Shown: positions 1-7,107, numbered from the stretch's first letter. The stretch is 7,537 nt of DNA from Deltaproteobacteria bacterium (GCA_019310745.1 JAFDDS010000026.1:1-7537); one strand, 5' to 3'. Program-made: numbers and translations. The notes: a model not told the origin generated them from the sequence alone.

Positions 1-1643
1 GCTATCCTGCTCGCCATAACGCCTGCCTCAATTGCCTTGTTCACCTCTTGGTAGAATTTCATAATGATCTTAAGCATGAGAAACTGCTTCTCTATAGAGC
101 AATACGAATCTATTTCGTGGTATGCATGTTGTTGAAGATAGTCTTCTCTGATCATTCTGGCTACCTCTAAAAAGGCTCTGTCTGATTCTGGTAACGCGTC
201 CTGACCAACTAACTGCACAATCTCCTGCAACTCGGACTCTTTCTCAAGAAGAGCCATCATCCTTCCTCTAAGGATTTGGAATTCCTTGTCTATATTATTA
301 TCATACCATTCCTTAACAAAGTCCAAATAGAGTGAATAACTGGTCAACCAGTTGATGGCAGGAAAATGTCTCCGGTCTGCCAAGTTTGTGTCTAATGCCC
401 AGAAGGCACTTACAACCCTCAAGGTATTTTGCGAAACCGGTTCAGAGAAATCACCTCCTGGCGGAGATACAGCCCCAATAATTGAAACCGATCCAAGTCT
501 CTTTTCTTTCCCTAATGTTATTACCCTGCCTGCCCTTTCATAGAAGTCAGCAAGCCTTGTGCCTAGATAGGCTGGAAAACCCTCTTCGCCCGGCATCTCC
601 TCAAGCCTTCCTGAAATCTCTCTCAGCGCCTCAGCCCATCGTGAGGATGAGTCAGCCATCAGGGCTACATCATATCCCATATCCCTATAATACTCAGCAA
701 TTGTGACTCCTGTATAGATAGATGCCTCTCTGGCTGCCACTGGCATATTCGAGGTATTGGCAATTAAGGTGGATCTTTCCATTAATTTCTCTCCGGTGTT
801 CGGATCATCCAATTTTGGGAAGGTCAGCAACACCTCTGTCATTTCATTCCCTCTTTCTCCACAGCCGACATAGACTACAACCTGGGAATCAGACCATTTT
901 GCCAGCTGATGCTGGCTCACCGTTTTACCAGTTCCAAAGCCCCCAGGAATTGCAGCCGTGCCCCCTTTGGCGATAGGGAAAAAGGTATCATAAATCCTCT
1001 GGCCTGTTAACAGCGGTACTTCCGGGTCAAGTTTTTCTTTTAAGGGCCTTCCTATCCTTACCGGCCACTTTTGTTTCATCATTAATTCATGCTTTTTTCC
1101 GTTCTCATCAAGAATAGCAATAATGTCATTAACCGTAAAACTCCCGCTTTTAATCTCCACCACTTTACCTTTTATGCCCGGTGGAACCATTACCTTATTT
1201 AATATAACCTTTGATTCCTGAACCTCCCCGATGTAGTCCCCTTCAACAAGCTCGTCACCCTTTTTAACGAGTGGGTTGAAGTCCCATTTTTTTTCAGGAT
1301 CCAAGCTGGGAACGTTAACCCCTCTCGTTATGTAATCCCCTGCCTGGTTTTTAATTCCAACCAAAGGCCGTTGTATCCCATCATAGAAATTGGTAATAAT
1401 TCCCGGACCAAGCTCCACTGAGACAGGGGCGCCGGTCCTCATGACCTCTTCCCCTGGTTTAAGCCCGGTGGTATCCTCATAAACCTGTACATACGCCAAA
1501 TCCGCTACGAGCTTTATTGTCTCTCCCATGAGGCCTTCCTGACCAACTCTCACAACCTCATACATCTCGCAACCTCGTATATCTTTGGCGATTACGAGTG
1601 GGCCGGCAATGCTCTTGATCTTTCCTGTTTGTTGATCTGCCAT
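1..1643 (-). CDS. atpA: V/A-type ATPase catalytic subunit A (3' end cut by window edge)
   Basis: This is the catalytic nucleotide-binding subunit of the cytoplasmic A3B3 head, which hydrolyses or makes ATP. The frame stays open from the ATG at 1643 to the left edge and gives 547 residues. The family is usually about 580-590 long, so only the last few dozen are missing. Visible motifs are the P-loop PGGFGTGKT (233-241, Lys240), GERGNE with the presumed catalytic Glu263, the Walker B segment [16 protein letters not shown] with Asp331, and [15 protein letters not shown] further on. A long insertion before the P-loop, roughly residues 110-200, is the A-specific domain absent from F-type beta. The gene starts 10 bases after subunit F, and its ribosome site (GAGGGA) lies between the F stop and this ATG. 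The P-loop has Gly235 and Thr238 where Pro and Ser are common in archaeal A subunits. Gene B should follow beyond the edge. Confidence 0.97.
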   Translation of the reverse strand, partial: MADQQTGKIKSIAGPLVIAKDIRGCEMYEVVRVGQEGLMGETIKLVADLAYVQVYEDTTGLKPGEEVMRTGAPVSVELGPGIITNFYDGIQRPLVGIKNQAGDYITRGVNVPSLDPEKKWDFNPLVKKGDELVEGDYIGEVQESKVILNKVMVPPGIKGKVVEIKSGSFTVNDIIAILDENGKKHELMMKQKWPVRIGRPLKEKLDPEVPLLTGQRIYDTFFPIAKGGTAAIPGGFGTGKTVSQHQLAKWSDSQVVVYVGCGERGNEMTEVLLTFPKLDDPNTGEKLMERSTLIANTSNMPVAAREASIYTGVTIAEYYRDMGYDVALMADSSSRWAEALREISGRLEEMPGEEGFPAYLGTRLADFYERAGRVITLGKEKRLGSVSIIGAVSPPGGDFSEPVSQNTLRVVSAFWALDTNLADRRHFPAINWLTSYSLYLDFVKEWYDNNIDKEFQILRGRMMALLEKESELQEIVQLVGQDALPESDRAFLEVARMIREDYLQQHAYHEIDSYCSIEKQFLMLKIIMKFYQEVNKAIEAGVMASRI

Positions 1644-1653
1644 AATTCCCTCA

Positions 1654-1977
1654 CTATGCTATTTCAAATCCAATAGTTCTTTTAATAAGCTCCCGCATAG
1701 GGTCGCCCTTAGAGATCAAAGGGCCACCACTATCCGGAATCTGTAAAATTATAGGCATTATACCCTTCCTGAATCTATCCATCTCTTTTAATATATCCCT
1801 TATTTCTTCGGCTATCTTTTCAGTAATCAATATCAAGGCGGTGCTATCCTCAAATAGACCTTTCAGTATTCCTCTAATATCTTCCTGCCTACTATCCTCA
1901 ATCAAAAATGTTTTTTTTATGCCTGCCAGTCTGAAACCATAAATTGTGTGCTTATCTCCGATCAGTGCAATTTCCAT
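1654..1977 (-). CDS. atpF: V/A-type ATPase subunit F (central shaft)
   Basis: This small subunit of the rotating central stalk binds subunit D and helps couple A3B3 to the membrane ring. The 107-residue protein opens with [20 protein letters not shown], the family's N-terminal signature of a beta strand followed by a GFRLAGI turn. It continues with the [15 protein letters not shown] helix (about 47-61) and the [11 protein letters not shown] strand and turn (75-85). Length is normal for the family. Two ATGs are in tandem at 1980 and 1977. I chose the second because the GAGGAA ribosome site then sits about five bases upstream instead of abutting the start, and because it removes an extra leading Met. 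The first would add one residue and give an ATGA overlap with subunit C. Either way the gene is translationally coupled to C. A run of eight A (1911-1918, coding sense) encodes Lys-Lys without disturbing the frame. Confidence 0.95.
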   Translation of the reverse strand: MEIALIGDKHTIYGFRLAGIKKTFLIEDSRQEDIRGILKGLFEDSTALILITEKIAEEIRDILKEMDRFRKGIMPIILQIPDSGGPLISKGDPMRELIKRTIGFEIA

Positions 1978-3020
1978 CATTTCCTCGCAAGTGCTTCTCT
2001 GATTTCATCCCTCTCCAGGTCAACCTCGGTACTCCTCACAATAGTCAAAAGGTTTTTTACCTCTGTATCCTTTGATACAAGAAACCCGACGAGGGGTCCT
2101 GAACCAAAGGGCTTTTTCTTTCTAATGTCTTCTGCCTTTTTGAGCACCAGATTATCAAGCGCCTGCTCAAAAGCTAAAATAGAGCCAGTTTTCTCATGCT
2201 CCTGCTGAGCGCTTAATAGGGGTTCAAAATATAGTGTGTCTTCCAGAAGAGGAATGAAGTCTGACAAATCCTCTTCGTCAAAAGCAGAAAGCAATGCAAT
2301 CAGGGCTGTGCAATCAGGGATTAAAAAAGGATTGATGTCTTCTAATAAAAGTCCGTCATTTTTTGCCCTCAAAATAATTTTAATATTGTGCGTTTCAACA
2401 CATACCCCTATAAACTCTCTGAATTCTTTGATTCCTTTTATCTTCAAAACCTTTAACCATATATCCTCCCAGAAAATTCTATCCAATGAGGCCTCTAAAA
2501 AAAAGAGATTCTTAGTCTCATTATATTTACCCAGTCCATCTATCAGCGATTGATAAGGGGTCTTTGCCAAGAGAGCAACACAATCATCCATACTTTCTGC
2601 ATCGATGAGGGTCTTAACAAAAGCAACGTCCAGTTCGCCTCCCTCAATAAAGGAATCCGCTATTTCATCTTTTTTCTTTGCGTCTCCATGAATTCCTCTC
2701 ATAACAGCTCTCAAATTGATAACATCCCACTTCTTGAGGAGATATTCTTTTATTGGCCATGCCCCTTTGGGAATAATTGTGGATATCTCCCTCCCTAAAG
2801 AAGAAAGCTCTTCTAAAACAGCCTTCTCCAATTCTTTTGAGTCACTCACCGCCCCTTCTGAGAGATAAGGAAAATAGTCTGTTCCCTCTAAAAGAGATGC
2901 TATCTCTCCAGGCGATGTACATCCCCATAAATCCTCCCATCTTGATGAGGAAATAAACTTCCCCTCTTTTGCCATTATCTTTGCATTAACATAAAGGTAT
3001 GAAAGGGTGTCTCCAATCAT
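1977..3020 (-). CDS. atpC: V/A-type ATPase subunit C (rotor funnel, d-like)
   Basis: Subunit C, the homologue of eukaryotic subunit d, is a soluble all-helical funnel that sits on the K ring and receives the D/F shaft, linking ring rotation to the catalytic head. The 347-residue product is the usual length. Its N-terminus (LSYLYVNAKIMAKEGKFIS, then a SLLEGTDYFPYL segment around 42-53) matches the family pattern of a Tyr/Ala/Arg-like first helix followed by an L-x-x-T-x-Y motif. Sequence conservation in this family is low, so the call also rests on length, on mainly helical composition without membrane segments, and on position between E and F. The ATG overlaps the E stop as ATGA (3017-3020), and a GGGGA ribosome-site candidate lies about eight bases upstream inside the E coding end. 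Its own TGA overlaps the F start. Confidence 0.93.
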   Translation of the reverse strand: MIGDTLSYLYVNAKIMAKEGKFISSSRWEDLWGCTSPGEIASLLEGTDYFPYLSEGAVSDSKELEKAVLEELSSLGREISTIIPKGAWPIKEYLLKKWDVINLRAVMRGIHGDAKKKDEIADSFIEGGELDVAFVKTLIDAESMDDCVALLAKTPYQSLIDGLGKYNETKNLFFLEASLDRIFWEDIWLKVLKIKGIKEFREFIGVCVETHNIKIILRAKNDGLLLEDINPFLIPDCTALIALLSAFDEEDLSDFIPLLEDTLYFEPLLSAQQEHEKTGSILAFEQALDNLVLKKAEDIRKKKPFGSGPLVGFLVSKDTEVKNLLTIVRSTEVDLERDEIREALARK

Positions 3021-3667
3021 ATCTTGTCCCCAAATAGAATCTTGGCCACATCTACCCTTAGGTTCCCTTTAAGCTGATTAAGTTTAGTTTCAAGGGTGTT
3101 ATCAACCTCCACTTGCTTTTCCAAATCCCTCACAACTACACCCCCGAGGCACTGGATAGTATCTCCAGTTAAAGACAGAGAAATCTCTCTTCCTGTCCTC
3201 TTCTTAACTGATTCACGTGCTTCTCTCAGCGTCTCCTTGTTAAAGGCTTTACTATCCCTGTGGTTAAAAACCAATTCAAGCTTGTTTCCAACAACAATTT
3301 CAGAGGCAGAGACAATCAGGTTAAACACAATATCCTTATATGTAAGGTTATCTCGTTTCCCCTTTTCAGCCAATTCTTCCAAAGCCTTTTTAGCGGCGTC
3401 AAATGAAGCAACAATTGCTTCTTCCTGGGAATCCATCCTCTTTCGTCTCACGTTAATGCGAGCTTCGGCAATTATTTTTTGCCCTTCGAGGGAGGCAACT
3501 CTTTTCCCGTTTGAAAGGACTCTCTCTGTCTCTCTCTTTGCTTTTTCCTGAGCAGCTTTTGTAATAGTATCTGCCTCTTCTCGAGCCTTAAGAAGTGTCT
3601 CAGATATCTCCTTCTCGGCCTCAGCCTCTATATGGGATATTATCTTATCAACCCCTTTATCTGACAT
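3017..3667 (-). CDS. atpE: V/A-type ATPase subunit E (peripheral stalk)
   Basis: Subunit E pairs with subunit H to form the peripheral stalks that tie the A3B3 head to membrane subunit I. The 216-residue protein has the family's two parts. The first is a long charged coiled coil (about 1-100), rich in Glu, Lys and Ala. The second is a globular C-terminal domain (about 105-216) with the conserved GGVVVR (175-180), VEVDNT (186-191) and VAKILFG near the end (207-213). Length is typical. The start at 3667 is supported by a good AAGGAGA ribosome site four bases upstream. Unlike its neighbours it is preceded by a 94-base gap after subunit K, which may set its level apart from that of the ring subunit. 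Its stop overlaps the start of C, so E, C and F are probably translated in a coupled series. Confidence 0.95.
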   Translation of the reverse strand: MSDKGVDKIISHIEAEAEKEISETLLKAREEADTITKAAQEKAKRETERVLSNGKRVASLEGQKIIAEARINVRRKRMDSQEEAIVASFDAAKKALEELAEKGKRDNLTYKDIVFNLIVSASEIVVGNKLELVFNHRDSKAFNKETLREARESVKKRTGREISLSLTGDTIQCLGGVVVRDLEKQVEVDNTLETKLNQLKGNLRVDVAKILFGDKI

Positions 3668-3669
3668 GA

Positions 3670-3677
3670 TTCTCCTT
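3670..3677 (-). promoter_or_regulatory. Ribosome binding site of subunit E
   Basis: In coding sense this reads AAGGAGAA, followed by TC and the ATG at 3667. It is a near-consensus Shine-Dalgarno sequence. It fixes the E start and lets translation begin anew after the long K-E gap. Confidence 0.75.
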
Positions 3678-3689
3678 TTTCCCTAAAAC

Positions 3690-3716
3690 AAGTGAGATAA
3701 AGTTAAAAGTGAGATA
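3690..3716. repeat. 10-bp direct repeat in the K-E gap
   Basis: AAGTGAGATA occurs at 3690-3699 and again at 3707-3716, a period of 17 bases. In the transcribed (minus) sense the units read TATCTCACTT. They lie between the stem-loop and the ribosome site of subunit E. The copies are exact over ten bases. No function is known. They may be a local duplication in an AT-rich spacer or a regulatory element. Confidence 0.5.
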
Positions 3717-3718
3717 GG

Positions 3719-3751
3719 GTGCCTTATTCAAAAATCGATATCGTTAGGCAC
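3719..3751. other. Stem-loop in the K-E intercistronic gap
   Basis: GTGCCT (3719-3724) and AGGCAC (3746-3751) are exact inverted repeats around a 21-base loop that contains the 8-bp palindrome CGATATCG (3736-3743). In the operon's sense the hairpin follows the K stop by about ten bases, is preceded by an A run and has no U tract directly after it. It therefore fits an mRNA-stabilising, processing or attenuating structure better than a full terminator. On the plus strand AGGCAC is followed by TTTTTT (3752-3757), the shape of an intrinsic terminator for antisense transcripts. The long loop and six-pair stem make it modest in stability. Confidence 0.4.
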
Positions 3752-3761
3752 TTTTTTACTC

Positions 3762-4247
3762 TTACCCACCCATAATCTTGGTTCCAACAAAAATCAGAAT
3801 GGCTATAAGGAGACCAAAAATAGCAAATGTCTCTGCCATGACAGCAAGAACAACTGCCTGCCCGAACGTTTCCGGCCTCTTGGCTACAGCACCCATGCCA
3901 CTGGCAGCAATAGCTCCCTGGGCAATAGCCGTAACACTGCTTAAACCAATCACAATGCCCCCTCCAAGCGCGGCATAGCCCATGCCAACAGGGATTTCTT
4001 TAATCTCTGCCCCTAGCACGCCTACACCAATGAGGATCAAAACAGCCCCCAAAAAACCATATATTCCCTGTGTTTGTGGCAGGGCCTGGAGAACTAAAAC
4101 AGGTCCAAACTTTTTTGGATCTTCTGATATAACACCTGCTCCTGCAATACCGGCCAAACCGACTCCAATTCCCGAGCTAATTGCTGCCACACCCATGGCA
4201 ATCGCCGCACCAATAATTGCCAATACTATTCCTGATGATAATTCCAT
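3762..4247 (-). CDS. atpK: V/A-type ATPase subunit K (membrane rotor ring, double hairpin)
   Basis: This is the proteolipid that forms the rotating ion-carrying ring. The 161 residues make four Gly/Ala-rich membrane helices (about 5-38, 47-80, 88-120, 127-157), an internal duplication of the two-helix unit, as in Enterococcus hirae NtpK. The ion-carrying Glu is present only in the second hairpin (VMAETFAIFG, Glu139). The first has LPQTQGIYGF instead. Leu56, Thr59, Gln60, Tyr63, Gln110 and Glu139 correspond to the NtpK Na+ pocket (Leu61, Thr64, Gln65, Tyr68, Gln110, Glu139), which predicts Na+ coupling. The start at 4247 has a very strong GGGAGGTG ribosome site, in keeping with many copies being needed per complex. 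The gene lies 15 bases after subunit I and is followed by the only sizeable gap in the operon. Confidence 0.97.
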   Translation of the reverse strand: MELSSGIVLAIIGAAIAMGVAAISSGIGVGLAGIAGAGVISEDPKKFGPVLVLQALPQTQGIYGFLGAVLILIGVGVLGAEIKEIPVGMGYAALGGGIVIGLSSVTAIAQGAIAASGMGAVAKRPETFGQAVVLAVMAETFAIFGLLIAILIFVGTKIMGG

Positions 4248-4252
4248 ACAAA

Positions 4253-4260
4253 CACCTCCC
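4253..4260 (-). promoter_or_regulatory. Strong ribosome binding site of subunit K
   Basis: In coding sense this reads GGGAGGTG, ending five bases before the ATG at 4247. It is the best Shine-Dalgarno match that I see in the window. That fits the need to make more ring subunit than the single-copy stator subunit I encoded just upstream. Confidence 0.8.
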
Positions 4261-4262
4261 TT

Positions 4263-6209
4263 TTATTTAATCACTACTACTTCATACCTTGTCTCAAGGG
4301 GTTTAAACTCAGCGCCCCCGCTTTCAAAAAATTTGGTAAACAATTCTACATAATGCAGTCGGAGCCCATGCACAAAGCTCCCCATTGCATTGATGACAAA
4401 ATTGAATAGATGTCCAACAATAAAGACAACGATAGCAAAAAAGGTTCCGATTGAGCTGCCAGCATAAAGCATGTTTGAAAGGACATTAACTGTCATAGCA
4501 ATCCCTGTCGTGCACAAGCCCAGAGCCATAAGTCTTGCGTAAGAAAGAACATCCCCCATGAATCCAGTTACTTGAAACATGGCCATAGCCTTATGTCCAA
4601 GGAAAAGCAGTATGAATGAGATGACTATAAATAGTAACCCTACCGACGTATAGCCTACTAAAAAGAAAAAGATGCCAGGCTGAGCAAACAAAAACCACAG
4701 ATTACCAGTTAAGGCCTTCCATACCTCCCTTCTTTTTAGTCTATTCCAAACATTAATCACTACACCTACATTAACATGAGTCAGACCAATAATGAGGGCG
4801 ATCAGCAAAAATGTTGTTACCTGGACCATGGGGTCAAATACCTGCATAGCTTTTAGTATAGGGAATTTGAGTCCAAAATCACCTAACCATCCCCCGGCAA
4901 GGGCGCCAATAATAATAGTAGCCACGCCTGCTGATGATAAAATAATGCCGGCATCCTTAATGAATATATTATATTTTCCTCCCCCTCGTACCAATAACAG
5001 ACCCAAAACAAGGGCAATTACCCCATACATTGCATCAGTTAACATGATTGAAAAAAAGAGGAGAAAACCTGGAACTAAAAATAGAGTTGGATCAACGCCA
5101 TTATAGGTTGGCATACCGTAAAGACGTGTTAATAGCTCAAAACTCCTAATGAATTTAGGATTTTTTAACATCACTGGCACATCATCCTTCTCTTCAGGAT
5201 CCGATATCTCTACCACACATGCCCCATTGCTGACTTTTCCTATCTCCTGAGCGGCTTGGGCTGCTGAGTTTTCTGGAACCCAACCCTCAATAGCGACAAC
5301 ATGCTCCATTTGCGCAAACTTATTCTGGCTTTCCTCCCGTTGCCGCTCCATCACCAAAAGTTCTCGGTACTTTTCAAGCTCATTTCGCCATCTTTTCGCT
5401 ATATCAACAACGATTGTCTCTTTTTTTGCCTTCTCTTCAGCCAATGCCACAATTCTTTTATTAATGGAATCTCTTGCCTCGTGTGGTGTTCCTTGTTGGC
5501 CCACTATTTCAATCCTCTCCCAGCTTATGCGGCGAAGATTGGCCAATACCAGCGATGCTTGTTCTTTGAGACAGATTAACAGTGTTACAAGCTTATTCTC
5601 AAGTGTCTCCCTTGTACCAAGATAAAAGTTACCTTTCGTCAATTCCTCTAATCTTTCCCGTATAGTATCAATCTCTTCTTTTGGAATACTGCCTAAAAAG
5701 GTTGACAAAAAATCTGATTCACCGACGTCTTTTAGGTCTATCTTTAAGTTTAATATCAGGTCCAATAGCCCCTTAACTCTCTCTGATTCTGCAATCTCTT
5801 CCTCGATTTTTTCCAATTCCTTAACTGGTTTTTTTGTCTCTTGCTCAATCTTTTCTATTATATCGTCAACGGTATTGATGAGCTCTTCGCCGTATACCTC
5901 TCTCGTTTCAATCCTTTTTGGCTGCATAGGCGCAAAAATCCCTTTTATAAAACCCTCTTTTTGTTCAGGATCATATCGCTCAAAAAGATCCAAAAATCGA
6001 TTTATTGCTATATTAACAGCCGCTATTTTTCTGATATTTGTAGACGGGGGGTGAGGTTTTAGCAGGTTTTTCCAGGTAGGGTCTTCAAGTTTTTCAGAAT
6101 AATTAGTGAGATGAATAGTGCCAAGCGCTTGTAGCCTTTTAATTATTTGATATCTCAATTCTTCTAAGGCGAGTATTTGTATCTTTTTCATCCGAATTGG
6201 TCGTAACAT
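4263..6209 (-). CDS. atpI: V/A-type ATPase subunit I (membrane stator, a-like)
   Basis: Subunit I is the homologue of eukaryotic subunit a. It anchors the peripheral stalks and provides the two ion half-channels beside the K ring. The 648-residue length is normal. Residues 1 to about 370 are a soluble, coiled-coil-rich arm (for example about 115-145 and 245-300) with the VVAIEGWVPE segment near 304-313. The remainder holds about seven or eight membrane helices. The signature GDVLSYARLMALGL (552-565) contains Arg559, the essential arginine that faces the ring glutamate. The C-terminal GHLFNFVINAMGSFVHGLRL (599-618) is a second hallmark and contains Arg617. The start MLRPIRMKKI is typical for the family, although its ribosome site is weak (AGGG nine bases upstream). 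A later start at Met7 would lose the first residues of that pattern. The gene begins five bases after subunit H ends. Confidence 0.97.
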   Translation of the reverse strand: MLRPIRMKKIQILALEELRYQIIKRLQALGTIHLTNYSEKLEDPTWKNLLKPHPPSTNIRKIAAVNIAINRFLDLFERYDPEQKEGFIKGIFAPMQPKRIETREVYGEELINTVDDIIEKIEQETKKPVKELEKIEEEIAESERVKGLLDLILNLKIDLKDVGESDFLSTFLGSIPKEEIDTIRERLEELTKGNFYLGTRETLENKLVTLLICLKEQASLVLANLRRISWERIEIVGQQGTPHEARDSINKRIVALAEEKAKKETIVVDIAKRWRNELEKYRELLVMERQREESQNKFAQMEHVVAIEGWVPENSAAQAAQEIGKVSNGACVVEISDPEEKDDVPVMLKNPKFIRSFELLTRLYGMPTYNGVDPTLFLVPGFLLFFSIMLTDAMYGVIALVLGLLLVRGGGKYNIFIKDAGIILSSAGVATIIIGALAGGWLGDFGLKFPILKAMQVFDPMVQVTTFLLIALIIGLTHVNVGVVINVWNRLKRREVWKALTGNLWFLFAQPGIFFFLVGYTSVGLLFIVISFILLFLGHKAMAMFQVTGFMGDVLSYARLMALGLCTTGIAMTVNVLSNMLYAGSSIGTFFAIVVFIVGHLFNFVINAMGSFVHGLRLHYVELFTKFFESGGAEFKPLETRYEVVVIK

Positions 6210-6214
6210 AATCT

Positions 6215-6526
6215 CTACCCTAATAATGAACGTAAAATAAACTCTTTGGCATTTTCCAGGTTCTTTTGGGCCTTCTTGCTAAGTTCTTGGGTTTCCTTTG
6301 CCCATTTATTAGCAATGTTCAAGCCCTCCTTTTTTGCCTCCTCTCCGGCATCCTCTCTCATCTTCTCAGCTTGTCTTTCAGAATTTTTCATCTTTTCGGC
6401 TAATAATTGTTCTGCCTCTGCCTTGGCTTTCTCGATTATGCGAATTGCCTCTCCTTTGGAATTCTCTATCCTCTCTTTTATCTCGGCTTCGGCCTTTTTT
6501 ATCTTATGTAAGGATTCTAAAATCAT
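6215..6526 (-). CDS. atpH: V/A-type ATPase subunit H/G (peripheral stalk coiled coil)
   Basis: This is the small partner of subunit E in the peripheral stalk (named H in archaea, G in Thermus, F in Enterococcus). The 103-residue protein is almost wholly a charged amphipathic helix. It has Ala, Glu and Lys heptad-like stretches such as IIEKAKAEAEQLLAEKM (about 30-46), no hydrophobic membrane segment, and ends FILRSLLG. Helical coiled coils of this kind are poorly conserved, so the call depends largely on length, composition and position immediately before subunit I, where this gene lies in most such operons. An AGAGG ribosome site lies about seven bases before the ATG. It is the first recognisable ATPase gene, so the operon promoter is expected either in the 48-base gap before it or further upstream of the bactofilin gene. 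Confidence 0.88.
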   Translation of the reverse strand: MILESLHKIKKAEAEIKERIENSKGEAIRIIEKAKAEAEQLLAEKMKNSERQAEKMREDAGEEAKKEGLNIANKWAKETQELSKKAQKNLENAKEFILRSLLG

Positions 6527-6574
6527 GCTAAACCTCTAATACTAACTAATAATTTATAAAGGAACTGTTTTCGG
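6527..6574 (-). other. Short gap between bactofilin and the ATPase operon
   Basis: These 48 bases are strongly AT-rich and contain TTTATAAATTATTAG in coding sense (about 6545-6559), in which a -10-like hexamer can be picked. I see no convincing -35 partner and no hairpin with a T tract. Whether the bactofilin transcript ends here or continues into the ATPase genes cannot be decided from sequence. Nothing else is recognisable apart from the AGAGG ribosome site of subunit H. Confidence 0.4.
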
Positions 6575-6976
6575 CTATTTTAAAACGGAGAGGCCTTCAG
6601 TTTTTTTTTGGGATACGGCAGAATCGTTATTTGTCTCTTCTTTTAGATCTTTCATCTTGCAGTTACCCTCAAAAATGACCCCTTCTTCTAAGACCAGTTT
6701 TGGAGTCTTAATATTGCCAAAGAGTTTACCTGGGACAGTTATTTCGATCTTCTTTTCTGCAAATATATCACCATGAACCTCTCCGCTTATTATTATATCA
6801 GCAACATGAATCTGTGAGTTAATTACTGCGCTTTCCCCTACTATCAAAGTCCCATTTGAAAAAATCTCTCCAGAAATTTTTCCATCTACCCTGACAGCAC
6901 CAGTAAAGGAAAATTTACCCTCAAATTCTGTGTCCCTACCTAAAAAAGCATTAATCTCATCTTTTGATTTTTTCAT
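6575..6976 (-). CDS. Bactofilin (polymer-forming cytoskeletal protein)
   Basis: Bactofilins form nucleotide-free filaments built from a small right-handed beta-helix. They act at the inner face of the membrane, often placing peptidoglycan enzymes or shaping the cell. The 133-residue protein matches the family in size and in its core. INAFLGRDTEFEGK (8-21) and VRVDGKISGEI (28-38) are hallmark segments, followed by short repeated strands with Gly turns (GTLIVGESAVI, IIISGEVHGDI, GKLFGNIKTPKLVLEEG). From about 110 the tail is charged and probably disordered. No signal peptide or membrane helix is seen. The ribosome site is poor (GAGG about ten bases before the ATG). A run of nine A in coding sense (6601-6609) falls in the tail at Gln123-Lys125. 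The gene lies 131 bases after rodA, consistent with a wall-related role. Confidence 0.93.
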   Translation of the reverse strand: MKKSKDEINAFLGRDTEFEGKFSFTGAVRVDGKISGEIFSNGTLIVGESAVINSQIHVADIIISGEVHGDIFAEKKIEITVPGKLFGNIKTPKLVLEEGVIFEGNCKMKDLKEETNNDSAVSQKKTEGLSVLK

Positions 6977-7107
6977 CGTTTACTTACCTCATCCATTTAT
7001 TTACCAGCGGCTTAATACCATGCTCTTGTAGACGATTGCAAGAAAAAATGTCTACTCAATAAGGGTGATTTTAAAAAGTTTTCTGAACTATCGGTTCTGT
7101 CTATTAA
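6977..7107 (-). other. Gap between rodA and bactofilin
   Basis: This 131-base spacer holds no gene that I can support. A six-base inverted repeat, GTAGAC (7028-7033) and GTCTAC (7050-7055), flanks a 16-base loop but lacks a T tract, so it is not a clear rodA terminator. In the minus sense, TTGCAA followed 18 bases later by TATTAA could be a promoter for bactofilin, but each hexamer matches only four of six consensus positions. A separate bactofilin promoter is plausible from the spacing, not demonstrated. Confidence 0.35.

Noticed and set aside
352..976. Three plus-strand open frames (352-543, 482-706, 722-976)
   Set aside because: They lie opposite the intact subunit A frame, have no recognisable family features and no convincing ribosome sites. 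They are antisense shadows.
1908..1921. A-rich slippery sequence (A AAA AAA) in subunit F as a programmed frameshift site
   Set aside because: The zero frame gives a full-length normal F protein, and I see no downstream stimulatory hairpin or useful alternative frame.
1948..2798. Plus-strand open frames of 82-105 residues at 1948-2208, 2236-2553 and 2550-2798
   Set aside because: They are opposite subunits F and C. Their Ser/Phe/Leu-rich composition is what the complement of Glu/Lys/Asp-rich helices gives.
3096..3551. 151-residue plus-strand open frame
   Set aside because: It is opposite subunit E, whose coiled coil produces a Ser/Leu/Phe-rich complement. No family motif or signal is visible.
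3778..4353. Plus-strand open frames at 3778-3978 and 3982-4353
   Set aside because: The Pro/Ala/Thr-rich translation is the complement of the Gly/Ala-rich subunit K gene. K itself is unmistakable.
4792..6062. Plus-strand open frames at 4792-5106, 5301-5579 and 5841-6062
   Set aside because: All lie opposite the full-length subunit I gene and show no independent coding evidence.
6246..6539. Plus-strand frames at 6246-6539 and 6334-6531 that look membrane-like
   Set aside because: The hydrophobic Ser/Phe/Ala composition is the antisense of the Glu/Lys/Ala coiled coil of subunit H.
7001..7050. Possible sigma-70 promoter TTGCAA-18-TATTAA ahead of bactofilin
   Set aside because: Each hexamer matches only four of six consensus bases. 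AT-rich spacers give such matches by chance, so it is not listed as a promoter feature.
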